Assembly (NCBI GenBank): GCA_018340375.1
Contig: JAFFJZ010000026.1
Location: forward strand, 1,798,001-1,862,000
Source of the DNA: Gonatopus flavifemur
Taxonomy: Eukaryota; Arthropoda; Insecta; Hymenoptera; Dryinidae
Direction of reading: 5' to 3'
DNA: 64,000 bases
Part shown: one piece after another, positions 24,287 to 37,032 of the stretch
Position numbering within the stretch: the first letter of the stretch is position 1
Layout of the letters: the number at the start of each line of letters is the position of its first letter
Made by a program: the position numbers and the translations under genes
The notes under the pieces: generated by a model
What the model saw: only the letters and a program-made list of their open reading frames with translations
What the model was told of the DNA's origin: nothing
Databases searched by the model: none

Positions 24287-27200
24287 ATGCGGTGTGATGG
24301 TAAAAAGACAAGAAAGATGCAGCAAACGCAAATAATACACGAGGAACAAATATTGGAAGCGATAGATCAATTGCGTCGCCGTAAAGCAAGGCCGGACGCC
24401 GATCGTATTTGCAACTACTTGTTAAGAAAATTTTCAGTTGATGCGCGTGACACTATTGCTGATCTTCACCGTTTAATCGAGGCGGAAAAAGTCATACAGG
24501 TCGATTATAAGGGTAATACAAGTTACCGGAATGCATCCAAATGGTCGCGTTTACAGTTATACAAGAATCGTCCCGAGGGTTTCGTCAAGGAAAAGCTCAA
24601 TTCCGCAATGGTTGCGGGTGCGGTTGCAGAGTTGGTCGTCGAGGAACCCGATTACCTCGATCAGGGTGTGCCAGCTTACAGATTGGTCGAACAATTGCTC
24701 GACGGTATATCAAATCCAACTTCGAGGCGTATGATCGAGGATTTTCTTTCCAAAGAAGTTGCGAGTGGTAATTTAACACGCCTCGTCAACGGTAATTATT
24801 CTCTCGTTGCTACAACCGACATGATGACTACAACTACGACGGGGATTCCGCGGACGGAAAATTTCTCCTCCGAAAATGGTAATTTTATTTCAACTGTTTC
24901 AATTACATTTATTTCTTCCGCAACTATACATTTGATCGTTATGATTTCATAATCAAGTTATCATTCAATTTATTTTAAATGAAGAATTATAATAATGAAA
25001 CAGAAAACTGTCGTAAACAATGACTACCTAAAGTTCGATTATTTAATCAAATTTAATCGACTTGTGACATTTACATTCAATTCATAAAACGATTGAACGT
25101 AATGTACAAATTGCGGAATATTACATTGATGGAATAAAAAGAAACTTTTCTTCCTTTGAGGTTATAAATTTCAGAAGAGTCAACGTATCCTTTTTGGTTA
25201 CGCGATGGTTTAGATTATTGAAACTCCTGAAATATAATTATTTTTGATGTCAGAACTAAGTTTCAAATGCTTAAAGTTATATTTATGTGTCCGAAAAAGA
25301 AAATATCAATGCAAGGTGGTCAGTAGATATTTTGTGATTTGTAAATTTATTTTCAAAACTATTTGTGTATTAAAAGTTCTATGAAGTGTCTATTTTATTA
25401 ATTACGATCTCTCACATTTTTGAAAAACAATTTTGTTTTCAACAATTACAAAGTGTTGATAATGTTATTTGATTTTAGTGCAGAGAGAATCTCAACACGT
25501 ATCGTCAACCACAGGATGTCTTTACGATTTTGAAGAATCTGAAAGTTTGACCATTGTGGAATCAAGATCCTCTGACACATCTAAATCCTCACGACAGGCG
25601 AGTCCTAAGTCAGAATTACTGCTGATGCCTAAGAAAGAAGATTGTTATGAAATCATTATGGGAAAATCAGAAACAAAGTCTCAAGATGAATTTAATAGAA
25701 AGTCTCCTCAAGATGATGTGAAAATAATTCACGAGGATAAAGGAGAGACCAAAGATCTGGGTAATAAAGATCGATGTCACAATCAAAAAAGATCTTCTAA
25801 GGCTGAGCGCAAACAAAGATTATTGGTTCGAACAGATGATCCTATAGATATTGAAATTAAGTTTGAAGATTATAGAAGAGATTTCAAAGAAGAGTCCAAT
25901 TCTCAAAAAGATAAGAGAGAGGAAGCTGGACAATTAAGCGAAGAACGTGAGGATGAAGATGCTGGTAGAAGTTCTACAAATCCATCCCCAACACCTTCTA
26001 ATACGAATGTTGGTGGATTTCGCAGTGCTCGTAGAAAGGTATTATTGAATCCAAAATATTGTCTTTGATACCCAAGTTTTGTTTGATTATATTAATCGAA
26101 ATATCCCAATTCAAAATGAAAATTCTAATCAATTAGACATATTAATGTTAGAAATACTTTAATTCCGTTTGAAAGATACTTGTTCTATTCTTAGAAAATG
26201 AAAATTTGGGCTTTACAAGCTTTCAAACATTGATCCTTCAAAAAATCAGCGCTGAATAGTCTTATTAGAAAAAAAATGCGACCAGATCAAGTCATTTCTT
26301 TGATTTTTCTCCTAAAGAAAAGAATTCAATGGGATAGAACAGGAATCGTCAAATGTTTTTATATTTCAGAGAGCAAAAAAAGTATTTGATCCATCGGATA
26401 ATAATTTAGTTAAAAGAAAACGTGGGAGACAACCTGGTAGTCACACAAAAACCACATCCGCGCCCCAAGAAACTCAAGAAGTAAAATCCACGACTAAAGA
26501 TGGACCTTGCCGACAATGCAGTCTTTGTTCAAAAGAAAAACAGGAAAGATTAGTTGCTTGTAGGGACTGTACCGTGCGAGGTAATTGAAGATCCTCACGC
26601 ATGTTGATAATAGTTTATTATGTTTCAACTATAAATATTGATCATACTTTACAGCACATCCGAGTTGTATTTATAATCCAGAAGAAATGATTCATAAAAT
26701 AGGAAGCAGCTGGCAGTGTGAACGATGTAAAACTTGTACAGTTTGTTGTGAAACATCGGATGCGGTAAGTTTTCTTTTTTGAAGAGTAGAAGAGTAAAAA
26801 TTATCGTCATAAAATTTCTACGACTGTCCGTGATTAGTCGAAGATGATTTCTGATTTTTGCCCTCGCAATTTACCGATCCTTTCACAATTGAAAATCAAT
26901 ATTTATTTGACAGGGTCCTCTGGCGACTTGTTTTGTTTGTGACGAAGCGTATCATTATTACTGCCATTCACCTCGTATAACAATTTTAAAATATAACTCT
27001 AAATGGCAATGTATCGACTGTACTCAGAAACAATTTAGATCCAGCAATCATTCAAGTAGTAATTTGACGAATGGAAGACCGGATACGCCGACTAATACAC
27101 CAACCCTACCCCCTGTTCTAAGCCCTCAAGTTTCCCCAGCGAGAGCTTCTTCCGATCAAATGGAAGATGATAGTGGAAGGGATGGAATTGATCCAAATAT

Positions 27201-27525
27201 TCCCGATGCTTCAGATTGGACGTCCGAACAAGTTTACCAGTATTTTTCAAGGCTGTTTCCAAAAGAAGCTGAAGTATTCAGACAGCAAGTGAATATATTA
27301 TATACTTTTGCATAAAAATTATCATTCATCAAAGTAAAGAGTTTCGAAATAACAATCGACTATTTGTTCTCGTTTCAGGATATAGATGGCCATTCGCTCT
27401 TATTAATGAAGAGATCCGATGTACTGAGTGGATTAGATTTACTTCTAGGTCCCGCACTTAAAATTTATAGACAAGTTTTGAGACTTCAAGAAAGAAGAGA
27501 CGATCCAAAACTGTATTGGTTATAA
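24287..27525 (+). CDS. Winged-helix, double-PHD-finger, SAM-domain chromatin protein
   Basis: Six exons, all with GT/AG junctions and matching phase: 24287-24878, 25479-26038, 26370-26580, 26655-26764, 26914-27288 and 27379-27525, giving 664 aa. Residues ~18-84 form a SAMD1/KAT6-type winged helix ([31 protein letters not shown]), and ~98-174 look like a second winged helix. Exon 2 is a charged linker. KRKRGRQPG (~399-407) resembles an AT-hook. Two interlocked PHD fingers (~431-527; [47 protein letters not shown]) match the double PHD finger of KAT6/DPF proteins, which bind acylated histone H3. The C-terminus (~592-655) is a SAM domain ([47 protein letters not shown]). No acetyltransferase domain is present. 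Nuclear reader/adaptor function is inferred from domains. M at 24317 is an alternative start. Confidence 0.88.
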
Positions 27526-28640
27526 ATTTTCAAATTTATGCGATTTTTATAAAAATCCGCATACTGTACAAATAGAATTACATATTATTCATTGAATAAT
27601 AAAAGTGATTGTGCTCGATGTAAGAAGTAAGTAAAAGGTACTTTGATATTTTGGTGCTCAAGTCGGGATTATTTTATTTTTTGATTTTTCATTTTCAAAA
27701 ATTTCAAACGATTTTGACTCTGGCACTAAAATTATAACTAACCGTTATTTACACACCGCAGGGATTTCATACTCAGATGATAATTTTGACGATTTTGAGT
27801 ACCAGATCAAAATCGTGTGCGCAGTAAATTAAAGTCTGAAAATTAAAATAAATGTAGAATGTTTTAAAAATGTTTTCACACATAACATGCGCCGTCCGAA
27901 TTCTTTTTAGCATTCGTTGTTTATAGCGATATGAAATTTTGTTATTTAATGTTTAAAGATATTATTTTTTTTACACATATAGTTCCCAGCTAATCGATTC
28001 AATTTTGCATTTATAGTTCAAATATAAATGATCAAATATTTATTATTTACAGTATTTTGTTTGGAAAGTTGTTTTGACCTGTGTTCCTCAAACGAGTGTA
28101 TTGAATTTGTGTACTGTATTAATGTCTAAACTCGATTTACACCGTGTGTTTGGAGTCAATTTTAGTTTTTTAGTGCTTTAGTTCTAAACGAGGAAATTGT
28201 TATCATTTTATACTTTTTTTTTTGTTGTATTGTATGCGATTTTTTATTTCATCTTTTCACCGACCAGGTACTTCTTCGCTGGTTGTATTCAGCATCAGTA
28301 CCATTTATATTTGCTTTTGTTTTGTTCTTCATTTCCTAAATTTGAGAATAAAAAGTTAATTTTAAGTTGTTTACTATCAGATAGGTATTCATCATCATTT
28401 TGATATTTATCATCATTGATTATTCTATGCTAATATTCTTGATGATTTAAAAAACAGGAATGGTAGAAGAATAAAACGGATTATTTTTTTATTTTATAAT
28501 GAACTTGCATCAACTAAAATTTCAAATGACATTGGAATCTTTTTAAAGTGTAACTTGACGAGATATTGACGCAAAGGCTAGACAAATTAATTATATGAAT
28601 GTATTTGTAATACAAACAATAAAGTTGACTACTAATTTTC
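27526..28640 (+). other. 3' UTR and downstream region of the chromatin gene
   Basis: AT-rich and non-coding. AATAAA hexamers at 27598 (proximal) and 28618 (distal, followed by GT/T-rich sequence) are possible polyadenylation signals. No transposon was recognised here. Confidence 0.5.
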
Positions 28641-29262
28641 ACTTATCTACCTGGTGTTGTATATTAATGCGAGTCTAAAATCCTATAAATACAAATCGGG
28701 TACATTTGAAGAAATAGAATTTTTGTAGTCATGTGTATTTAATATTGCATTCATGCAGTTGTTGCATATAGATTAATGGGAACCGTGTAACACATACCGT
28801 CAAATGACATTCGAGTATTATTTGACCAGCACAATAAATCATATAGTGTCAAATTTATTTCGATATGTATATAAATCAATTACAATGAAGGAAATTGACG
28901 AATTTTTAATCTCAACATTCCCTTAAAACCATATAGACCAATTTTATGAACTTATAAAATGTGAATGATTCCAAGAAGGATCGATCCTGTTTTATAGAGA
29001 AAGATATCCAGTTCCTATAGAGTTCCTATAAATATCGACAAAAATTTGTTAAATTTTATATGAAAAAGTATTGATCCTTTTTGACATTGTTGCGGAATTT
29101 AGTTGAATACGTGCAGCTTGAAAATTGATTGAATTTCTTATTAGAAATACGTGATCTGACTTGGATAATGGTATTAGATACAAATGGGTGAAATACAATA
29201 CTTTCGAGATATTCGGTTTCTGAAAGAATTAAAAAATGCTCATATCTTGAAGAGATACTATC
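28641..29262. other. AT-rich intergenic stretch
   Basis: I see nothing coding or repetitive here apart from scattered AAGA/TCTT words. Confidence 0.5.
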
Positions 29263-29441
29263 GCCAGGACATGAGCCCAATTTTTCGTGTGAGATTTTTC
29301 CAAAATACTTTCATATTTTCGAAATATCGCTTTATACAGCATTTCTATAGACATTCAAGAAATGCTCTACACAGCGATATTTTGAAAATACTCAAGTATT
29401 GTGGAGAAATCTTACACGAAAGATTTGGCTAAAGTCCTGGC
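29263..29441. mobile_element. Near-palindromic 179-bp MITE
   Basis: Begins GCCAGGACATGAGCCCAA and ends TTGGCTAAAGTCCTGGC. The two ~84-bp arms pair throughout with scattered mismatches (CGAAATATCGCTTTATACAG against CTACACAGCGATATTTTG). There is almost no loop, so a transcript would form a hairpin. Confidence 0.7.
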
Positions 29442-30983
29442 ACTAGTATCCCCTTAAGGGGATACCAGCGTCCAGGGGGCTTCAACTGTATAGGATGACC
29501 CCGAACCAAATTTTAATTAGGGACAAGTCAACTAGCACGGTGCCCCGCTTAAAATAAACGATTGATTCTGACCAAATCTGATTGAATGAATAGTACGTAC
29601 TTGGGAGCATCAATACTTGACGATTGAGCCTCAATCAGAATTTGTCAGATTTAATCAGAACCAATAGACATGCTTTGATGAATGGTGCTGAATCAGGGAC
29701 ATACAGGTGAAACAAGGAACACTTCTTCACAGGGAAATGGGGGAAAAAAACGTAATCAGATCGAATGCGGTTTGAATATATTCAAGTTTCTGGATTCAAT
29801 AGTCATTTAAACATTTCGATTTTCGCATGATATTTGATAGGACTCAATGATCGTTTCACTGATTGCAATCCAATCAGAATCAAATGGTGGATTGGAAATA
29901 GAAAAATCGGAGATTATATTGATTGGGAATTAATACGGAAATCAACGGGTGGACGAATAGGGATGAATCGGCATTTGCTCAGTAATGTTGAAACGCAATA
30001 GACAATGAGATTGAATAGGAGAAAGAACAATATAAAAGGGGGATGGTGGCAATGATAAATGAATGAGATTGAATCAGAACATTGTGCAGTCGATATCCCG
30101 ACTGAAAACAATTGGATTTATTGAGCATGCCAACGAATCAACCAACATAAATACTTGAGAATCAATCGATAAATGTACGGAGTTGAGGAATCGCAATGAA
30201 TAGGGAATTTGAACGTTGTGAGCGAATTTGTTTCGTTGAAAGTTTTTCCAGTTAAAAATATTGTCAAAGGGCTGTACATTCGGAATCAGATTCATTAGGA
30301 GAATAGCTGATTCGATTCTACAGTTTTCAGTGATTCATGATACGATTGAGACTCAAAAACTCACTGTAATACTGATATGCAATTTTTCATTTTTTCAAGG
30401 TAGATTCAACTGAGGTTGAAAGTATTCACCCAGTCGGGGTCAATGGGCGTTTTGCTGATTCTAAATCTCTCTGAGCGAGTGAGATTCCATCAGGAATGGG
30501 CTCTGTTTCTCAATTGGTTTTGATATGATAATGAACGATTGAATGCTATAATATTCAATGAATTGCACAATTGACCGCATCGGATTCAATAGGGATGTAG
30601 CCGATTCAAAAAATCTGTAGGCGACTGGAATTCTATCAGAAATAGGCGCTACTACTCAATCGGATTTGATAAGAACATGACCAATAGCGTTCTATAGTAT
30701 TTAATGATTTACATTACGATACGGGATGGGAATCACGCTCAGCCGCTGATATACAAGGTGCACTTCTGCAAGTGAGTTGTACACAGGGATCGCCTCATTT
30801 ACCCACTCGGATTCAATGGAGGTTTAGTCGACTCAGAAAATCTGTAGACGAACGAAATTCTATTGAAGAGAGGTTCTACTACTCTACCGATCATGGTATA
30901 GTCGATTGGATTGTATCTTATTCAATGAGTCATATCAATATACGAAATCTAAACCACACTGAACACCCTAAAAAGTATTATAT

Positions 30984-32246
30984 ACCTTCTGATCAAAAAG
31001 TACTCGGAATTCTCTATTCAAACAAACCGCATTTGAGATATTGTCGGAATCTTTTGTTTTCCATGTTATTTCACCTGTTATTTAGCGCTCAAATGTCTGT
31101 TTGCGCCTCATTCGTCAGAAGTTAGTGCGTGTTGCCTTGTAAACGAGTCAGTGTTTGTTGTGGTCTGCGAATTTCGCAATGTCGAATTTGGTTGAGCAAA
31201 GAGTTCGTCTAAAATTTTGTGTTTTTAACAAAATTTCATGTGCGGAAGCGTTGAAGATGTTAACAGAAACCTACGGGGACTCGATGATGTCGAAAACACA
31301 AGCGTACGAGTGGTACAAAGAGTTTAAAGCAGGTCGTATTGTGGTTGATGATTTGCCTCGTTCCGGTCGTCCATCCACCAGTATCACTGACGAAAATATT
31401 GATAAAATTAAAGAAATCGTCCTCGCAAATCGTCGTGTGAGCATTGGGGAGATAGCATTCGATCTTGGTGTCTCGTTCGGATCGTGCAGAACGTTATGCA
31501 CAATATTTTGGCCATGAGACGAGTTGAAGCACGACTTGTGCCGAGAGTGTTGAATTTGTTGCAGAAACAGCATGGCATTGATGTTGCTAAACAAATGCTC
31601 TCTTTGGGCCAAAATGTTATCGAAGGCATCATTACCGGTGACGAAACATGGGTCTATGAATATGACATCGAAACTAACCACACGGAGAAAAAGGAATTCG
31701 CTGTGACAGCGAAATCTACTTTTGCTGGGTTCCTTTTGTCAGAGCAGCAAATTTTTTGTTGTGACAGCGAACTATTTGCTGTTCCAGCAATCTTGTTAGC
31801 TGCGACAGCGAATTTTTAGCTGTGGCAGCAAAAAATGTTTGCTATCCCATCAAAATTTGTTTGCTATTCTGTATATAATACTGAAAATTTGCTGGCGGAG
31901 CAAACATTTTTTGCTGCCACAGCTAAAAAATTGCTGTCGTAGCTAACATGATTGCTGTTATAGCAAATTTTTAGCTAGGTCAGCAAAAAATTTTGCTATT
32001 CTATATATAATACCTCGATTTGCTGCGTCAGCAAATTCTCTCTCTCCGTGCAACAATCATCGGAATGGCGCTTTTCAGACGAGTCAAAACCTAAAAAACC
32101 GCGACAGAGTCGATCTAAAATCAAGGTTTTGTTGACTGTTTTCTTTGATTGCCGTGGTGTGGTCCACTCCGAATTTCTCCCACCAGGTCAGACAGTGAAT
32201 AAGGAATATTACGTGAGCGTATTGAAGCGTTTGAGGGAAAACGTAA
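30984..32246 (+). pseudogene. mariner remnant, sister of 15243-16085
   Basis: The transposase starts MSNLVEQRVRLKFC at 31179. Compared with the sister copy, one A is missing near 31484, which shifts the frame. A 370-bp MITE is inserted at 31681-32050, after the first catalytic motif (TGDETWVYEYD). After it the frame resumes with SSEWRFSDESKPKKPRQSR and reaches VNKEYYVSVLKRLREN, about 60 residues past the sister copy's cut-off, then meets unrelated sequence near 32246. The second and third catalytic aspartates and the right terminal repeat are absent. Confidence 0.88.
31681..32050. mobile_element. 370-bp CACGGAG...CTCCGTG MITE of GCTGnnnCAGC words
   Basis: The ends CACGGAGAAA and TCTCTCTCCGTG are inverted, flanked by CA (31679-31680 and 32051-32052). 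The uninterrupted sister mariner at ~15930 proves the 2-bp duplication. The interior is built from short near-palindromes: GCTGTGACAGC, GCTGTTCCAGC, GCTGCGACAGC, GCTGTGGCAGC, GCTGCCACAGC, GCTGTCGTAGC, GCTGTTATAGC and GCTGCGTCAGC, spaced by A/T-rich runs. The 111-aa frame here is a translation of these words. Confidence 0.85.
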
Positions 32247-32810
32247 GTGATTGATTACCAACAACATGCAATCGATGTTCGTGGATCTTCTGTGCTTTCT
32301 AGCACGGAAAGAGATAGTTGAATTTACTATGTGATCATTTTGCCCGAGGAACATACTGAGTTTCCAATGGAAGTTACTGCAGAACAGAGCTGCCAGATGG
32401 GTATTCCCGCAGAGCGGAAGTGTACCCTACTATCGTCCCGTGTATGTAACTTACATGTGTGTAAAGGTTCCGAGTGGTGGTGAGAATATGTATATGAACG
32501 ATAGTAGGGGTACTATTCCCCTGAACGGCAATGCCCACCTGGCAGCTCTGCTGCGGAACATTGAAAATTTGATTACACGTCCATTGGCTCCGCGAAGTAA
32601 TATAAAAGGAGTGTCATCACCCACACGTGACAGTCACCGATGAATCACGTGGCTTCTCCGTGGAATAAAGGGAGAAGAAAGGGAGCAGTGGATACAGCGT
32701 GGTACAACGAACAGGCAGCGTAAAAGTAACGGAGGAATTTCCAGGCCGTGTTTTTAGCGTACATTTCTCCGTTGCCTCCACGCTGCTTCTCCGTCGTACC
32801 ACCATCCAAA
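32247..32810. other. Unidentified insertion with foldback and TATA/AATAAA
   Basis: Not related to the surrounding element. 32379-32436 and 32498-32556 form an imperfect inverted repeat (CAGAGCTGCCAGATGGG against CCACCTGGCAGCTCTG). A TATAAAAGG box at about 32600 is followed ~70 bp later by AATAAA (32667). That order would suit a solo LTR or another element's promoter end, but I found no boundaries or duplication. Confidence 0.35.
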
Positions 32811-32811
32811 T

Positions 32812-33480
32812 CGCAGCAAAACGTTTGTGGGATCTTGGTTGTCAATCCCGATCCGAATCATGAAAAAACGTATTGGATCTGTTCGAGAGGCCCTGCGTTG
32901 CCCTGTGAATCCACTCATGGATTCCAATTCAATTTGGTCTAAATTAACCAGCCACTTGCTCATTGGAACTCCCCAATGAATCAGCAAAACACCTATTGAA
33001 TCCTATTGGGATGACTATGTGAATATCACTGACCATCCAACCCAAAACCATGTAACAACTCACATTGATTCTCATTGAGTTCTTACGTCATCACACAGAT
33101 TCGGTATGTGATATTTTACTATTCAAATGCAGATGGAGTCTCATTCATCGAATCATTGAATGCCTCATCGAACCCATTCAAATCGCAGCAAAACGTTTGT
33201 GGGATCTTGTTTGTTAATCACGATCCGAATCATGAAAAAACCTGTAGGATCCGATTGAGAGGCCCTGCGTTGCCCTGTGAATCCGCTCATCGATTCCCAT
33301 TTAATTTGATCTAAATTAACCGGCCACTTGCTGATTGGAACTCCTCAATGAATCAGCGAAACACCTATTGAATCCTATTGGGATGACTGTGTCAATATCA
33401 CTGACCGTCAAACCCAAAACCATGTAACAACTCACATTGATTCTCATTGAGCTCTTTCGTCATTACACAGATTCAGTATG
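32812..33480. repeat. ~370-bp block in tandem duplicate
   Basis: CAAATCGCAGCAAAACGTTT begins a block at about 32812 and again at about 33180. Each continues with GATCCGAATCATGAAAAAAC and GAGAGGCCCTGCGTTGCCCT. Copy 1 of the giant element has the block once, from about 18669. The block is non-coding, and its frames differ only by drift. Confidence 0.8.
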
Positions 33481-34178
33481 TGATATCCCCGGTTAAAAGG
33501 TCCAATAGAAACCGATAAAAACCGATTCAAAATTAATCGGAATGAATAGGGTCAATCGGAGAGACTCAACTACCGATTCAAGATGAATAGGAATTAATTG
33601 GAACGTGGTATGTATAGGATTGAATCGAGGATTTACCGATAGAAAAATATTTGTTTTATTGGAAATAATATGACTTTCAGTGATCAATCGGTTTGTATGA
33701 GAGATATCTGATTGAGAGTTTGAAAATTTCTCGATTTCATGAGGCAAATGGTTTTTATCGGAAATTTCCATGACCTAAAGCTATTGGAACCGATCGTAAA
33801 TGTTACGTAATGGGGAATTGATTCGGTTTTTATGAAGAATGTCCAATTCGATTAGAGTTCGTACAGATTTGATCGGTCTGTAGGTTTTAATCGGATTATT
33901 CCACTATCCGAATTCATGGGGAATAATAGGACCATTTACGGATCTGAAAATTGAATAGGATTGAATGAGACATATCCAATTCGAATTCAGAATTCCTTTC
34001 AGCGGATTAAATTATCGGTTTTTATCAGAATTTTCGGTGATTCCGGTCTATCGGAACCAATGGGAAAATTGTACAAAATTCAAGACTCACTGGGTTTTGT
34101 ATCCAGAATATCCAATTCGATTTGAGTTTGTTCATTTTATTGGTCAATAGATTTCAATTGGATTATTCGATCATCCCA

Positions 34179-34440
34179 CACTGAAAAAAAAGGTGGGTAC
34201 AGACAACGGTGATATAGTTGATTCAACAGTAGAATACGATTGGATATATCCACCTGAATCTGACTGTTGCCTCAACGACATGCACTGTTGACTCAACTAC
34301 ATACAGTTGAATCAACCATCATGGTGTCAAGTCAACGATTATACTGTCAATCTGACCGTATATTCGTTGACTTGACTATGATATTCAGTTACCCTAACAA
34401 CAAAATATAATTGATTTACAATGAAATTTTTTTTTCAGTG
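34179..34440. mobile_element. 262-bp CACTG...CAGTG MITE of GTTGAnTCAAC words
   Basis: The ends CACTGAAAAAAAA and TTTTTTTTCAGTG are inverted, with CA on both sides (34177-34178 and 34441-34442). Interior words include GTTGATTCAAC, GTTGCCTCAAC, GTTGACTCAAC, GTTGAATCAAC and GTCAAGTCAAC. CACTG ends with a 2-bp duplication fit the CACTA/CMC group; the assignment is inference. Confidence 0.8.
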
Positions 34441-34541
34441 CAATCTATGGGAAATAAAAGGAATATTTACGGGATTGAATAATCAATAGTATTGAATGAG
34501 AAATGTCCAATTCAATTTTAGACTTTATTCCACCGCATCAG

Positions 34542-37032
34542 CCCTGGTTAAAAAATCCGATCAGATCCGATAGAAACCGATTCAGAATTAATCGGACCGC
34601 ATAGGACCAATCGGAACAGTTCAATCCCCGATTCAAAATCAATAAGAGTTTATCGGAATCTCTTTTCTATCAGTTTCAATCGGGGATTCGCCAATTAAAA
34701 AATCTGCATTTTATGGTAATTAATCAGACTTCACATAATCTATTGGTTTGTATAAGAGATATCTGATTGGATGATTGAAATTTTCTCCATTCCATCAGGC
34801 AAACGGTTTTTATCGGAAGTTTCCACAATTTCAATCCATTGGAACTAATGGGAAAATTTGTGAAATTGAATGATGAATGGGTTTCTTAAGGGAGATTTCT
34901 GACTGCACTTGAGGATGTATCGATTTCATTGATCAATGGGTTTTAATTGGATTATTCCAACATTCAAATTTGTTGGGAATAATAGGCAAGTTTACAGATG
35001 CTAAAGTCCTATAGGTATGTACCGGCAATAACCGATTCAGTTTTGAAATTTCTTTCATCAGATCATTGGTTTTTATCGGAATCCCTGGTGACCTAGATCT
35101 ATTGGAACTAATGGGAAAGTTGCTGGAATAGGAAACTATAATCATAGAATACCAAGAGAATCCAATTAGAAAATATTTCATTGGTATCAATCGGAATTCT
35201 TATCAGTCATGGAATATCCATTGGATCCCATTGAAAAATATGTTACTGGTACCAATTATAATTGTAATGATTAATAAAATGCTGATTAAACCGAATTAAA
35301 AAATATTGTGCCCGTGCGAATTGGAATTTTTATTATTGATAAGATACCTATTGGATGCCATTGAAAAATATTTGACCGGTATCAATTAGAATCTTCATGA
35401 TTAATAACATACCGATTGAAACCAATTGGAGAATATTGTATTGGCATCAATCGGAATTTTCATTGGTCATAAAATACCAAGTGAATGCAATTACACAATA
35501 TTTCATTAATATCAATCGGAATAATTATTATTGATAAAATACCTATTTAATCAAATAAGAAACATTTTATTGTCATCAATTGGAATTTTTATTATTGATA
35601 AAATACCGATTGGATCCTATTGAAAAACGTTTTACTGGTATCAATTAGAATTTTCATGATTGATAAAACTCCGAATGAATCAAATTGAAAAACATTGTAT
35701 TGGTATCAACCGGAATTTTTACTATTGATCAAATACCAATTGGATCCCATTGAAAAATATTTGACTGGTATCAAATAAAATTTTCATGATTGATAAAATA
35801 CCGATTCAATCCAATTAAAAAAATATTTTATTGGCGTCAATCGGAATTTTTATTTATCATAAAATACTAAGTGAATCCAAGTACACAATATTTGATTGAT
35901 ATCAATCGGAATCCTTATTATTGATAAGATACCTATTGGATCCCATTGAAAAACGTTTTACTGGTGTCAATTAGAATTTGCATGATTGATAAAACTCCGA
36001 ATGAATCAAATTGAAAAATATTGTATTGGTATCAACCGGAATTTTTACTATTGATAAAATACCAATTGGATCCCATTGAAAAATATTTGACTGGTATCAA
36101 ATAAAATTTTCATGATTGATAAAATACCGATTCAATCCAATTAAAAAATATTTTAATGGTATCCATCGGAATTTTTCATCAACCATAAAATACTCATTGA
36201 ATCTAATGAGAAAATATTTGCTTGATATCAATTGGAATTTTTATAATCAATGAAATACCCATTGAATTCTATTGAAAAATATTTCACTGATATCAATTAG
36301 GATTTTAATGATCAATAAAATACCTGTTTAATCAGATAAGAAACATTTTATTGCCATCAATTGGAATTTTTATTATTGATAAAATACCGATTGGATCCCA
36401 TTGAAAAACGTTTTACTGGTATCAATTAGAATTTTCATGATTGATGAAACTCCGAACGAATCAAATTGAAAAATATTGTATGGGTATCAACCGGAATTTT
36501 TACCATTGATAAAATACCAATTGGATCCCATTGAAAAATATTTTCTTGATCTTCATTGGGATTTTTATTATTAATGAACTCCCATGCTCTCATTAAGACC
36601 GATACAATCCCTCATATGTCCAATGGACTATTACCAATTGAATCTTATTACTATAGAACACCCTGACATAAGACAGTCATTTAGTTCACATTGATAGGAA
36701 ACGAACCACGGCATCGAGCGAGCGGGTGTTCCAGATCGATCTTCTAGGTTAAGCAACGACAACTGCGGTACAAGGTGGATGTGTGATCATCATGTTAATA
36801 ACACATAAATGATCGTTTGAATTTATTTCAGCAATAATTTGTCATACGTAATGATTGAATAAATGATATATGTGTTTGTTTAATTGATATAAAATGCGCG
36901 TATATAATGTATATAAACCGTTCGTTGGTTGGGTTAACAATCAATAAAATTCAATAAGAAAATCCCGATGCAGGAATCAATCCATTCCGATAAGTTTTTT
37001 TTATCGGATTTAATCGGATTTTTCCACCAGGG
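34542..37032. mobile_element. Nested CCCTGGT-ended element, copy 2
   Basis: Same ends and content as 16112-18476: CCCTGGTTAAAAAATCCGAT at left, CCACCAGGG at right, ~62-bp minisatellite between about 35100 and 36560, then the 5S-like segment and AT-rich tail. The minisatellite units are reshuffled and more numerous than in copy 1. Confidence 0.7.
36700..36794 (+). repeat. 5S-rRNA-like segment, second copy
   Basis: Same as 18148-18239 with a few substitutions (GTGTGATCATCATG where copy 1 has GGGTGATCACCATG). It inherits its position from the nested element. Confidence 0.6.
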
